Assembly (NCBI RefSeq): GCF_001540865.1
Contig: NC_033638.1
Coordinates: 9,095,133 to 9,159,132, forward strand
Direction: 5' to 3'
Origin: Ananas comosus
Taxonomy: Eukaryota; Streptophyta; Magnoliopsida; Poales; Bromeliaceae
Length of the DNA stretch: 64,000 nucleotides
The notes under the pieces are model-generated. The model was given only the letters and a program-made list of their open reading frames with translations. It did no database searches and was not told the origin of the DNA. Of the stretch, positions 1 through 13,156 are shown in pieces; within the stretch, counting starts at the first letter, position 1, and each line of letters opens with the position of its first letter. Position numbers and translations under genes: made by a program.

Positions 1-1977
1 ATTATCACTGCTCACTCCGAGCATCTTATTCAATAGCTTCCTCCATGTCCATGGTCCATTATCCACTTCATCATTCTCCTCGCTCACATATCGATCAGAA
101 GAGTCGTCCCTCGTCTTGGTATTTACTAGGCCCCTTCCTATAGAAGTCCACCAAGGAGTCCGCTCCGCTACCTCGCTATTAATATAGACAATTGGGCCCC
201 TAGTTTGCGCCCCCAAGAATGTGTACAGCTCCTTTTCAGTCACCTACGAACACCATCAATTAATTTTTTAGCAGTTCTTTGGTATGATATTATCTTCCTT
301 ATGTTTAACCTAATCGCTAACTTCGCTCACATTGAAGGCGGTAGCGAGTGTTGCAGGGTCGAATCCGGTAAGTACTGACCGCGGATAGGCTCCTCCGCCA
401 ACATAGAAAGCCTAGGAAGTTATATATAGGAAATAATTTTGATAAATTTCAGCCGATAATAAGAACATGAATAGGGTTAATAGAGAATGAGCGAATGTAT
501 ATATGATCACCTGATAAGGGCTCAATCCGATGCTCTCGGAAGCATCGATGCTGCATATGATTTGCAGTCTCTGGCCTTTGCCGGTGTTAACCATGTAGAA
601 GGTGGAGCCGGCATGAATGTGGATGATATCTCCCATCTTGAGTTGCTTCTCCACCAAAGCATCCTCGTGGATCCATCCAACCTTCACCTCTCCTAATCGT
701 GGTTTTAATGGATGATTTCATTAATCACAAGATTTTGCCATTAGGTTTAACCTGAACCCTTTTTTTCTGAGTTTGAAAAGAGAGAGAGGTTGCAAGAAAC
801 ATACTTAGTTCATTTTTTAGAATATTTTTTAGAAGTAACTTACTCAGAAATATAATGCAACCAAGCTTCGATTTTGGAAACTTAGGTATCAACCATCGAG
901 TTTTTAACCAACTACGTTAGGTACAATCCCTTTGAACAAGATTCAAGATTTTTAAGATACTTTGAAGATACAACCAAGTGGCAATATAATAATTTTGAGA
1001 AGTTAAGAAAAAGAAGGAGAGATACAACAGGCATGCATTGGCTCATTAAAAAGAATTTGCAAAGATGTAAAGCTTGCAGTTTTGGAGTCAGGATGATGCT
1101 CATGAAATATCTAATGCATGCCTTTCAAAAGAAGAAATATCTATTGCATTAATCATTTTGTGCATTTAAGCATTCGGTTTTGGAAAGGTTATAAAGAAAA
1201 ATAATAATAAAATAGAAATCAAATATCAGAACAAAATGACTTGATAAATCATCTACAAATCTTAGCACTCAGGAGAATTGTCAAAGATTAAAAAAAAAAC
1301 ACATGCATCTACTGAATATATCATTGTTACTGTACACTCTGAAATTACACAGTAATGTACACTCTGAAATTACACAGTAGAAAAATTGGCTCATCTGATT
1401 ATGAAATGTACGCCTAATTAATTTCCTCTAGAATTTATCTCAATTTTACTATTTCAAGTTTTATTTCAAAACTTTTTTTGCACATATATTGTATAGCCAA
1501 CCAAATGAAAAATATCAAAATTTCTCAGCATCTCTACATAAAGAGTTCTTAATTAGTATGTATATATTTACCTTTTCGTACGAATAAAATGAGGCTCGAG
1601 TCCAAATACTGAGGCACGAAGAGCGTGTTGGGCTCCATGAAGATGAACCCAATGTGCATGAGCCCGTGCCGGACTCCGACCCCACCAAGCCGGCCCAAAT
1701 CCGAATCCGAACCTGAACACGAATGGAATCCCCGCAGCAGCGGCGAGGTTACCACCCTCACGACCCCCGCATCCGTTCTCACCACCTCCTCCCATTTGTC
1801 CAACACAAACACCCCCTTTCTCTCTCCTCCTCCTCCTCCTCTCTCCTCCTCACCCCACTCCTCTTCCTCTTCTTCTCCTCCCCTGTAGTATCCCGTCACC
1901 CCCATTACACACCACGACGAGACCATCATCGTCACCGTCATCAAGAGTAGTAGCATCGTCATGACCCTCCGATCCAT
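1..1977 (-). CDS. Vicilin-like cupin seed storage protein (5' part, cut by window edge)
   Basis: Exons on the minus strand are 1977-1572, 692-511, 411-322 and 243-1 (continuing off the edge); phases join cleanly with GT-AG introns. The product starts with a hydrophobic signal peptide (MDRRVMTMLLLLMTVTMM), then an acidic Glu/Gly stretch, then the N-terminal cupin of the vicilin family: 'MHIGFIFMEPNTLFVPQYLD', 'SSLILFVRKGEVKVGW', 'GDIIHIHAGSTFYMVNTG' and 'AFYVGGGAYPRSVLTGFDP'. It resembles Arabidopsis vicilin-like At2g18540/At4g36700-type proteins, which are secreted or vacuolar proteins expressed mainly in seeds. The second cupin lies outside the window. The first intron (693-1571) holds nothing recognisable. 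The ATG at 1977 was chosen because it opens the signal peptide. A storage role is inferred from family membership and from the promoter motifs just upstream. Confidence 0.88.
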
Positions 1978-2012
1978 TCTCTCTCGTTAGTTCTTCTTAT
2001 TTTTACTCTGTT

Positions 2013-2016
<4 letters not shown>

Positions 2017-2052
<36 letters not shown>
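2017..2052. repeat. (CT)n microsatellite in the 5' leader region of the vicilin-like gene
   Basis: An almost pure CT run lies 40-75 bp upstream of the vicilin-like ATG, so it reads as GA repeats in the transcript if transcribed. CT/GA runs are common in plant 5' leaders. Confidence 0.9.
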
Positions 2053-2053
<1 letters not shown>

Positions 2054-2159
2054 AATTAAACGTGGGGTTTTGGAGTGAGGTGGTTTGTGTAATGTGGAGA
2101 GTGCGAGGGGGGTCGGTGAAGGGGTTAATGAGAGGGAGGGGGGAGGGGTGGGGTGGTGA

Positions 2160-2178
2160 CACGTGGCGCGCATGCATG
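2160..2178 (-). promoter_or_regulatory. G-box/ABRE plus RY element in the vicilin-like gene promoter
   Basis: CACGTGGC (2160-2167) is followed at once by CATGCATG (2171-2178), about 185-200 bp upstream of the vicilin-like ATG at 1977. An ABRE beside an RY repeat is the classic seed-storage promoter pair: bZIP factors read the first, B3 factors (ABI3, FUS3, LEC2, VAL) read the second. Both motifs are palindromic or nearly so, so orientation is not informative. Function is inferred from motif and position. Confidence 0.6.
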
Positions 2179-4634
2179 CCGCGTCACGGTTCTACGTGGG
2201 GGGCTTCGGGGAGGAGACTCGGATAGCTTATTGCTTAAGCTGATTACGAGGAACGGAGCATGGAAATGGTGGAGCTTTAATTCATTATTGTATTTTTTTT
2301 TTAAAGAAAAAAATCTATAATTAAAAGGTGAAAATTAACTACGGGAGGGGTCTTGCTAATCCTACAATTAAATCTACGTTGTTGTTTGAGTTTGCAGCTG
2401 ATCTATAAGTTTTAAAATACTTTTTAGCTTTTCCGAGCCACTCAAAACTGGGCTTTGTTGGGAATTATAGAGAAATCACGCTTTGCGCGATGAAAGTGCC
2501 ATGGGAATATTATAACGTTTAGTTCCACAAGTAACGTTTAAGTTCTTATAATTTTATTGAAAAAAATAAAAAATATATGTTTTTTTTTTTTTTTATGTTC
2601 GACTCTTTTTGTCCCAACGCTCAACAACAATTTAAGCCCAGCCCAAAGGCCCATCCCTACTATATACACAGCCCAAACAAGACCAAGCCCATTAATATGC
2701 TTGTCGTGAAAGATATAAGCCCAGGTAAAGTGAGCCTCTGCAGCCCAAACCATTGGTCCAGAGGAAGAACGCCCATCCTGCAGCGCCACTGGCAATAGTA
2801 CAGTACACAAACTCCATTAGACCGTTAAGGAAAATAATAATAATAAATTATTTTTCTTTAAATAAGAAAGAATAAAAGTTTAAAAATATATATATTTTTT
2901 ATTTTTATTTCTTAGTTATACTCCTTTCCCTGCGCCGCTGCGCGGGGTTGGTGAGGCCGAGGGAACCGTCGATGTCCTTGATGATGACACTGAGGAAGTC
3001 ATCATCGGTGGTTTGGATGAGGAGGGAGAGGTGGTTCGCCAATCGCCATAATGGAGACGGGCGAGGAATTGCCTGAGCAAGAAGCATGCACCCACGCTTC
3101 TAGAAATGCTTCGTGTAGCGGTAGAAGTTACAGTCCTTGACAGAGATGAAAAGATTGGGGATGGAATTAAAGAATAACTATGCGGCAGAAGGAGACAGAA
3201 TAGGAGAGTTGGTGTGACGACGACTGGGGTGGAACGAGCGTTAAGACGGTTGTTGGTGGTGGTGGTGGTGGAGATGGAAATTGGGATAGGCAGGGAGACA
3301 ACGATTATTTTTGTTTCATATCAGCAGGCGCGATACTTGCCAATGAATTGTTGAAATATATGAACATTTTGATTAGATTTCTAAGAATTCAAGTCAAAAC
3401 TGCAATAACTTTTTTAAACAAAAAATATAAAAAATTTATAAAATTTTTATATAATTTTTTTTTAAAAAAAAAAATGCCAAGCTAAAACAGCTGGTAAAGC
3501 GGGAATCGTGGGCACTTTTAGGGAGTGGGCCCCACGAGTTCCAGATGTCCAATCCCCTCCGCCCGTCGTGCTCTCCTCTCGCCTCGATGATTATTCCCTG
3601 GGGCCTTAAAATCGTCAATCCCCTAATCATTCATCTCCTCCGCAAAATCCCCACACACGCCTCGAAACAGATCGCAAAATGTCACTCTCACATTTCCCTT
3701 TTATTTTTGTCATTGTAATTGACCTGAGAAAATAACAACTCGGGTAATTTTTCTCGTACAGTTTGAACCGCATTTTTAAAGATAATTATTTTTTCTAGAT
3801 TGATTTTCCTGCTTTTATAGTATCTCCCGCTTGTAAAGTTTTATATGGTACTACGTCTTCTTGGTCCTCGCTATAAAATTATAATATATTTTTTTATAAA
3901 CTAATATGTTTCTTGATTCACCGATAAAATAATTTATTTATTAAAATTTATTGTGAACACAATTAAAATTCATTGCTGAACAAAATTTAAATATTTATTG
4001 CACTAAAGATGAAGTTTAATGCAAGAGAAAATTCAACATCCTAATATGCGTGAAGTAAATATGAGATATGAAAATGGAACATCAATATGATTGTATGTAT
4101 TATAAATACCAAAATATTAATTAGCTTAGTATAACAATGATTTTACAGCTAATCACCTAAAGTTAATATATATGTATATATCCATCCGCTACAAGTGCAC
4201 GCCCCACACGTAATCAACCCCACCGGAGAAATTATTGCCTGCACGCAGTGTAACTCTATTTCTCATACACAATATATTTTCTTCAAAAATCAGTATAATA
4301 ACATTAAAATTTAATCCAATAAATGTAATTTATATTATTTAAAATATTTGGATGTAAACAAGTTTTAAAATTAACAAATTTATTACAAAGACATTAAGCA
4401 GTTTTAATATTTTTGCTCACTATGGCCCCACGCAAATATATATTATATATATATATAGCTAGACCTTTTAGATATTATAAAATATAGTCAATAGTTATTT
4501 GTATTTGCGGCTATAATTATTGCATTTTACTATTTTAGATGTGGCGTGTATAAGATTTACTTATACAGCTTGTGCAGTAATAATTGCTTCCATAGACCTC
4601 TTAAGTTTAAATTTTTTATATTACATTATTTTAA
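2179..4634. other. Intergenic, no gene recognised
   Basis: This is AT-rich sequence between two divergently transcribed genes. At 2630-2760 there are repeated GCCCA/TGGGC cores (site II-like), but no adjacent gene was found that uses them. A more GC-rich patch at 2920-3260 reads on the minus strand as an interrupted, coding-like stretch (open 3087-2905) that matches no family I recognise. The remainder is poly-A/T and AT-rich spacer. Confidence 0.5.
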
Positions 4635-4981
4635 GAGTAAACTTTAAATACTATTCCTACAGTTTCGCACTTTCTCACTTTAGTATCCTATAATTTAAAG
4701 TGTATCAATTTAGTATCTTGTAGTTTCATTTTTTTTTTCTTCATATTTTTTTCGTTAAATTAGTAACAAAATTAAAACTAAAAAACTTTTAAGTGAATAA
4801 ATATTTAATAAATTTAGATGAGATATTTGAAGTTTTTTATATATAATTTAATAAAATATTAACAAAGGAGCTGACGAAAAGAGAAAATAAAATTATAGGA
4901 TACTAAGTTGATACATTTTAAATTATAAAGTACTAAAGTAAAAAAATATAAAATTATAGAAATGATATTTGAAGTTTATAC
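4635..4981. mobile_element. Mutator-like MITE, family M1, copy 1
   Basis: This 347-bp element has long imperfect terminal inverted repeats: the left end GAGTAAACTTTAAATACTAT mirrors the right end read in reverse, AGTATAAACTTCAAATATCA. The flanks resemble a 9-bp duplication (TTATTTTAA / TTATTTTTA). No transposase is present. Related copies are at 31136-31399 and 32843-33188. Confidence 0.75.
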
Positions 4982-5084
4982 TTATTTTTAATGAGTTTAA
5001 AATTTTGAATTCGGAACCTGTGATATTGCATTTCTCTATTTTGGAGGTGGATGCGATAATATTAATACACCCGGTGCACAATAA

Positions 5085-5310
5085 ATTGCTGTGACCGGTG
5101 CGGTGTCCGCATCACACCCGCACCCGACCCCGACCCCGACGCTCCCGCTTCTGTGGCGCACCCACCGCCACTCCACGTCCCCACCGCGGGCCCCACCGCG
5201 ACCCGCGTTACACTCACCGCGCCCGTAACCGCACCGCATACATTCTCCGTAGTCTCCTCATCGTACACTGTGGGCCCCGCGCTCTCTGGGGACAGGACTA
5301 TTTTGACTTC
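5085..5310. promoter_or_regulatory. GC island upstream of the VAL gene
   Basis: This is an abrupt GC-rich block (ACCCCGACCCCGACGC, GGGCCCCACC) in otherwise AT-rich DNA, 470-700 bp upstream of the VAL start codon. It is followed by poly-pyrimidine tracts at 5458-5495. Short open frames exist on both strands but show no conserved protein. The likely role is as part of the VAL promoter; no TATA box is evident. Confidence 0.4.
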
Positions 5311-5778
5311 GAGATGACGCTACCCTCGTTGTACACCATCCAACGGCCACGATTGGCCCGAATTTAATACTGTTTCATTTCCGTCCTAATTATTCCTTTC
5401 CGTTAATTTATTTACTTGTTTATTGTCTAGTACATGTATTTAAATTCGTACAAATTTCTCCTTTTTTTTTTTCTTTTTTTCTTTTTTTTTTTTGTTTTCT
5501 TCTTTCGTTTTGGAGCCATTTATTTCGCTTTTGCATGAAGCGTTTTCCTCTCCTTCCTCCTCTCTCTTTCTTTTTTTCTCCTTCGTGTTCCTCACTCTTG
5601 AAGCGGCTCCTCTTCTCAGTGATGGGGGCGATCGAGGGGGCGATCGCCGTGTTCCGGAGCGAGCGAGGGTTCTGACCCTTGGCGTGTGCGCGAACGCGAG
5701 CTCGGGGCGGTTTGGATCGGGGCGATCCTCGGCGATTTGGTGGGTGATCGGCGGCGGCGGCGGAGGAGGTGCTCGGAG

Positions 5779-8700
5779 ATGGCGGCGGCGGCGGCGCAGC
5801 GGTGTATGAACGCCGTTTGCGGCGCGGCGGCGCCGCCGCAGGGGGGTGAGTGGAGGAAGGGGTGGCCGCTGAGATCGGGCGGGTACGCCGCTCTCTGCGA
5901 CAAGTGCGGGTATTGTGCTTTCCCCCCTTTCCGCCGCCTTGTTCGTGATAGTTTTGTGTCGGTATTGTGTTTAATTTATGTGTGGCATGAGGGATTTGGA
6001 GAATATGGTTGTAGATTTTTGGTAGTCCACTTCACTATTTGGATGATACAACTTGGGCTTAAAATTTTTTTTTATTTGCTTTGATCGAGATTTTAATGTA
6101 CCTATCTTTTAGTGCTATGGAGTTGAGTTGAATTTCTGATGATTTTATATATATATATTTTTTACATTTTTTCTGCTCACTTGTAACTTTCTTTTGGCTA
6201 TTCCGGGTATTCTGTATAGGAAGATGGGCTTTGGACGATTGCTTGTTGGATTCAATTTTATCTTTTTTTTTTGTAACCTCAAACATGCTTCAATTTTTCT
6301 CTCGATCACATATTACTTGCCCTGTATCTAGGATGGCATACGAGCAGCTTGTGTTTTGTGACATATTTCACCAAAAAGAATCCGGTTGGAGAGAGTGCGC
6401 TTTCTGTGGAAAGGTCAGGTTGCTGATAATTGATAAACTCACAAAAATCTCTATTTCTATTGACTTTATCATCACCATTTGCCTTTGTTACATTGATGAA
6501 AATGATTCCTGCAGCGTCTTCATTGTGGATGCATCGCTTCGAAGTTTTCATTCGATCTTCTCGATACTGGAGGAGTACATTGCATTAGCTGCATGAAGAA
6601 CTCGGGACTTTCTCTCGTAAGATCCTTTATCTCGCAGATGTGGCAACGCGCTGCCTTATATGCATAGCTCGCTTTATTGAACATCATGCTTGTATTAGTA
6701 TCTGTGTAAGCACACATTAGAATCTAATAGTATCACCAGCAAGTATTAAAAAGTTTTTCAATTTTTGTGTTACTTGATCCTCTTAGAAAAGTTGGGCGCT
6801 ACCACCTGTTAACTTTGGTCAAGTATGTTTGTAAAAATGCAGGGTGGCGGTATGCGGCAAGCCCAGCTTTTTACAAAATGGAGGAAGGAAAATGAAAGTC
6901 TGATAAAATAAGATGGCTAGTTTGAGTAAGTAGGAAAAAGCAAAACAGCTAATGTAATATGTAAGACCGAAGCTAACTATGCATTGCCCCTAAGCTACTC
7001 ATAACCCTTGAAGTTTTCATAGTTAATGAGTATATTTTAACAACTTTGACTTCCAAGGATATCACCACAGAATAAATGAATCATAGTAGCGTTTTCTGAT
7101 CCAGTAGTGATTGTTTTTGTAGTTGATTGAGGTCACGAACAATTCATATCAAACAAGGATGTTAATGTTTTAATAAAAATGCTCTTCTTAATTCCTTTTT
7201 TTTTTTTCGTTCCCTGTTGAGCAGATCCCAAGTAAAATAATGCCAAAGTTTATGCCACCTCATGAATACCAAAGGCTCTTTGGTCTCTATCCTAGGAATT
7301 TGAAGGATGAGAGTGTGCCAGGAAGTTCTTTTTCTGCTGATGACAAACTTGATGATACTGCTAAGAAGAACTTCGAAGCTGGACAGAGCAGTATGATTTT
7401 GAAGCCGAGAGAGATCGAGAATGGAACTGGTCCAATAAAATGGGAGCATATTAACCCCTTCTTAAGGAGAAGTCAAAATTCTATAGGTTCTTCACAAAGT
7501 ACCCAACAAGATGACAGTAAAGATACAGATAATGTGGCATGTGAATCGCTAACCAAGGCATGTCTAAGCATGAGCTTGGGGATTTCTAATTCTGGCAGCA
7601 AATTTGAAACTACCTTGAATATTGAAAGGAATATAATGCTGCCTCCTCCAAGTGCCATTGCTGAAGGAAGCGATTTGAGTAAGAAACTCTCTCCCTTTCA
7701 GCAGGTGGAACGGGGTCGCCATTTTCTCCATAAACCCCCAAAGACTGGGCCTGGCCTTGGTGTTGCGTGTGATAATACAGCAAAGGATGTGGTCCCGCTG
7801 CGTGTTGCTAGGCCACCCATTGAGGGGAGAGGCCGGAATCAATTGCTTCCGCGTTATTGGCCAAGGATTACGGACCAGGAACTACAGCAAATATCTGGAG
7901 AGTATCCTTTTGATGCTTATCATCAGTACAGTTGGAGGCTAGTTTTTCATCTTGTGTGATTACAGATAATAATGATAAAAGAAAAACTGGAAGTGTTTTT
8001 TTAATCTGTTAGGAGGAGAAGAGAAAATGACATCCTTCAAAAAGAAAGAGATAATGATAGATGTTGTGTAAAAAATTATATAGGACCTTTAAAATCCAGA
8101 AGTTGTCCATATGGTGCTTTACGAACCATCCAAATGGGGCATGGCAAAAGCACAGTTTATGAGTTATCTATGTGGCAAAAGCTCAGATAAACCTTCTTCC
8201 TCCCCCAGTTATATAAATAGATGGTATCTTGAAAAGTTGATTTTATGATTAGCTCTGAATCTTCCTTCTTTTTTTTTTCCTTTTTTTTAGCAATTATGCT
8301 CGTTTTGTTTCCTTGACTTTCTTACTTAAGTGCAAATTCAACCATTGTTCCATTATTTGAGAAGGTTCTCAGTGCCAGCGATGCTGGCCGTATTGGCCGG
8401 TTAGTCCTTCCAAAAGCGTGTGCTGAGGTAACTTTCAAGCTCCCTAGTTTTTGTTGGTTTTATCGCCGCTAGTACTTACCCCCAACATACTACATGTTAT
8501 TTGTGCATTGGCTGAGTAGCTGGCAACATTGATTAACAGTCGACTTTATGCTTTTTGAAAAGCTTTAGAAAATTTGATCTGTGTTTTTCTGCTCTATCAT
8601 TGGCCACAGATATTTTTCTTCCTCAGAATTAAACTATTGTTATGGAACATTGAACTTACAATCTGCATAAAAAGTATGCATGTTTTACTGGTGACTAAGC

Positions 8701-11700
8701 ATAAAGCCAAGAAATTATGTTAGAACATGAGAGACCATGGCCATAAAGTAGTATATTAAGGTTAATAATTAGAAGTTTTACACTCTGATGTCCATAGTTC
8801 TTTAGGCCTGAAATAGTAAAGATCTTAATAACATAATATGAAAACAAGAGTGATTCTGGTACCCATATAGAGCACTATTCTCTATTGTGGTGTGCTTCTT
8901 TTGTTATGTTTTCATCTGAATTACTGTGACTGTTTTTTTAGGCATATTTTCCTCCTATTTCTCAACCAGAAGGCCGTCCGTTGACTATTCAAGATGCAAA
9001 AGGAAAAGAGTGGCACTTCCAGTTCAGATATTGGCCAAATAATAACAGCAGAATGTATGTCTTAGAGGGTGTTACGCCCTGTATACAGTCCCTGCAATTA
9101 CAAGCTGGTGATACAGGTGCTTGCAGCCTAGTGTTACATGCATAGGAAACTTCGATAGTTAACCCTTCTATGCATTTTCTGAACCTATCATATCTTAACT
9201 ATTTATTGCCGTTTAACTGTAAAGTTTCTGAAGAAGTGTAGTGTACAATCTCACAGAATTTTGCGTGTTGCCATAGCAGCAGTTCAGAGTCAACATTTAC
9301 ATTCTGAAAGTGTTAAGCATTATTATAATTTTGATTCTTGATGCTTTTCTATATCTTGCTGCTTTTCATTTTCCACTAGTTCTTTTTTTTAAAATGTTAA
9401 ATTTGTTTTGCAACTCGTGAAATCATTTTGGTGAGGGGAGGATACTTAGCAACTCTTGAAGATTGATGAGTTCACTTTTCCCCTTGAAAATATGTTGATT
9501 ACTTGATTTTATCCCACTTTTCATCCCATAAAGCACTACATTCTTTCCTGTCTACTGTGCCTACTTATTGTTTCCATTTGATAGATTATAAATAAATTCT
9601 AAGTATTTTGATGATGAGTCCTCTTCTGCAGTCACTTTCAGTCGAATAGAACCTGAAGGGAAACTTGTTATGGGCTTCCGAAAAGCAACCAACACTGTGA
9701 CATTGCAGGTAGGATGCTTATGAGATAGCCTGCTGCTAATGTGCTTATGAGTGTATCATACACTTAATGCATATTACCTTTCTTTTGCATCTTTTCTATC
9801 GTATAATTTTATTAAAAATGTACAGCCCTTTCCTCAATCATTGCACATTGTAAAGTGGATGCTTGACGTATAAAACTTTCGATTTTACTACATAACCTTA
9901 CCATTGTTTTGATTTCACTACCATCCTATCAAAGCTTAGAAATATTGTTAACTTCTTGTTTGGCAGAATATTCTGTTTCTTAACTGATTTTCTATGGAAA
10001 TGGTTAAAATACAAATGGAACTTAACAGAATTTTCTGAAATTAAAATAAGTAAAAGGCAAAGTAGTAAAGTCTTCAGCAAAATAAGTAATGGAATTTTCT
10101 ATGACTACAGCTCAGGTAATGTCTGCATGTTTGTACCTTTATTGTAGCTACAGAGACTGAAAAGAAGCCTTTTAGTTTTCAACATTGGCTTAACAACTAA
10201 TACCATATCTGATAACAGGATTCTCAGATTTCTGCGATCGCAAATGGTTCTTTTGTTAGCGATACATTCTTTTCTGGTGCAAATGAGAACTTCCCAATTG
10301 TAAGTGGTTTCTCTGGACTTCTTCAGTCAGTAAAAGGAACAGCAGACTTCCACTCGGGCTCTCTATCTGAACGTCTTAGTTCAGCTGATGGGGATGCTAG
10401 TTGGCTTAAGGCAGAGATGTTTGGAGGGAGACCAAATGAGGACTTGTCTTTTCAGCCTTTACAGAAAAGGAGCCGCAATATTGGTGCGAAAAGCAGGAGA
10501 CTGCTTATGGACAATTTAGATGCCCTAGAACTGAAGCTCACTTGGGAAGAGGCTCAAGATTTGCTGCGTCCGGCTCCAAGTGCTAAGCCAACTGTTGTCA
10601 CGATTGAAGACCATGATATTGAAGAATATGAAGTAAGTCACATGTATCAACAATTCAGCACATTTAATTCTGTGGTCTTATGAACTTTTCTGCCCAACTT
10701 TATTCTGCTGGATACTAGTTTCACTGTTTTAGCAGTCGAGTTTCACATGTTTAGTAATAAATTCTGTTGTTTGATCTATACTGCTTCTTTGCAGCTTCTT
10801 TTCTTTTTTCTTTTTTTTTCTGAGGAAAAGGTAGCAACTTCTTTTCATTTTGAGTTTAGAATTGTGGGCCTACATTCCTGCCAAGAAGTTCTGTTTTTGC
10901 CTATAAACATGTTCAAGTTTCATGGGTGTATATATCCTGCAGCTAATTCATAATTACTTATTATAAACAGGAACCCCCTGTCTTCGGAAAGAGAACTATT
11001 TTCACAGTTCGAGCTTCAGGGTAAGTGCGGTCCTTACAGGATAAAGCTTGGTTAATTCATTAAGCTCTATTAGAAAATGTTTACTTTTGCACTTGCAATG
11101 AAAACTTGAAATCTATGATATTTGCATCTGCAATACGGTAACAATAGCATAATATAGAACAGTACCTACATATGTACATATGAATGTGCATTTGTAAAAC
11201 CTATGATATTCATATTTGCACCTGCAATATGGTAACAAAAGCATTATATAGAACAGTACCTACATTTTTACATACAAATGCGCATTTGTGTCTAATATGG
11301 ATGCATCTTTTTTTAGCATCTGCATGCATGGACATAATACCTGTTTTTCTTTGCATTTGACTCATATTGTCTGTTTTGGCTTGCCTGACTCTTATCTACA
11401 GGGAACAAGATCAATGGATCCAATGTGATGATTGTTCCAAATGGCGTAAAATACCTGTTCATGTCATTGTTGCGTCAAAGTGGACTTGTGCTGATAACTC
11501 CTGGGACCCTAAAAGGTATGCATTATTTCAGATCTCTAGCAAGGCCTTCAGGAATAATTTGTGAAGTCAAGCTGTAGTCATATAAAATTCTGAATGTATT
11601 AGATATCTTCATGATGTCTTGTTTTCGGTGACGATTCTTAATCTTTTTTGAGAGTTTCTCAATTATCCTTTGTGATAATTTTGACAGCTCTTCATGTTCC

Positions 11701-13156
11701 GCGCCTGATGAATTGAACCCAAAAGAGCTGCAAAATATTCTTCGGCAATATGCAGGTGTGCAGTTTCTCTTTTATGCCTGCCATGAATACTCATAGAATT
11801 TAACCATATAATACTCTTTGTAGAGAAGATTCAGAGTATTCTACCAACACATGCAGTGCATGCATATTGTAGAGTTGTCATAGAGTTAATTTTGCTCTCC
11901 ATATTGAAGAATCAATCAAGTTACATCAAGCTGCATCTTTTCGTTAGGCATCACTTGATACTGGAATTGTGACAAGGCGATGCAGCTATACTATACTTTG
12001 TCATAATGTGACTTAGTCCCTGAACCTTTTAGTTGAACCTGTTCGACCACAAACTTTGCTATGTTATGCAATTGTACTCTGGCTCCATCTACTGACCAAT
12101 ATCCATCAAGTCATGCGCTCTGCACATAACCTCCGATCATGTGAGACAACCATTTTACCCGTTTTCCATTTTTGTAACTTGAATTGCTTCATGCAGATCT
12201 GAAGAGGCAGAGGTTGAGCGGCAGTTTCAAACCAACAAACTCATCTGACCTGGACACACCCGGTCTCGATACCCTGGCCACTGCTGCCACCCTGGGGGAG
12301 GTTGGAAACCAATCTGGTGCCACCACCTGCGCCGCCCCAACCACCCGTCACCCCCGCCACCGTCCCGGCTGCTCATGCATTGTATGCATTCAACCCCCCA
12401 GCGGCAAGGGCCCCAAGCACAACCCTGCGTGTACGTGCAATGTTTGCATGACCGTCAAACGCCGCTTCAAAACGCTAATGATGCGAAAGAAGAAGCGCCA
12501 GTCCGAGCGTGAGGAAGCCGAGGCCAATACTAGTAACAAGAAGATTGGTTGGAGCAACAAGGAAGAATTCGAGGGAAGTAACCCGTTTAGAGTGGAGAGT
12601 GATCTGGGGGCTGATTACAGTAGGAGCATTATCGAGAAGCTCGAGGTAAATGTAGAATTAACATTCTCCTTTCTTGTTTTGAAATCCACACTTTATTCAC
12701 TACTTTTTTTTATTAAACTACTCGGCTGAATTCACTTGACAAAGAATCACCAGAAGCAAAGGATTTGCTAGATATTATCTACGAATAATTTAATCGAACA
12801 CCGAATGTAACTCTTAACACTAAACTTGTGATCAGGCGAGCAAGGGGCGGATCGACTTGAACTGCCACCCGGGAAGAAGTGAGGACCAACAAGTGGGTCA
12901 GTCTCGACCGCCGAGCATGATGAGCCTTCTGCAGGTGGCAAACCGGCCGCTTGAGAATTATCTGAAGCAGAACGGTTTGACGAGTCTCGTGTGCGAACAA
13001 GCGAGCTCGAGCACGCTAACGGTTCCGCAAGCCACCGGGGAGAGCGAGGGGCGAACTTCCAACGAAGGCCACCGCGCTTCGGTGGACCGTGAACAGGATA
13101 GTGTAGTTGACGAAGGGTGCGGTAATCAGGACAAGGTTGTAGTGGACGCCACTTGA
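5779..13156 (+). CDS. VAL: VAL-type B3 domain transcriptional repressor (HSI2/HSL family)
   Basis: Exons: 5779-5909, 6332-6413, 6515-6616, 7225-7901, 8331-8427, 8942-9116, 9632-9708, 10219-10632, 10971-11020, 11402-11515, 11688-11755, 12197-12645 and 12836-13156; 2757 nt, 918 residues, all phases agreeing. Domains in order: an N-terminal Cys/His-rich PHD-like module (about 40-105; CDKCG, ECAFCGKRLHCGC, HCISC); the B3 DNA-binding domain (about 335-447; [36 protein letters not shown]); a CW zinc finger (about 603-655; [14 protein letters not shown]); a Cys-rich block ([18 protein letters not shown]) followed by a basic KKKR nuclear signal; and a DLNxxP EAR motif (DLNCHP, about 819-824). VAL proteins bind RY motifs, recruit histone deacetylase and Polycomb complexes, and silence seed-maturation genes after germination. 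The module set matches VAL1/VAL2 rather than VAL3. The first exon is strongly GC-rich. Confidence 0.95.

Noticed and set aside
5098..5367. Open frames on both strands in the GC island upstream of VAL
   Set aside because: They are open through composition only (Pro/Arg- and Gly/Val-rich) on opposite strands at once, with no conserved motif.
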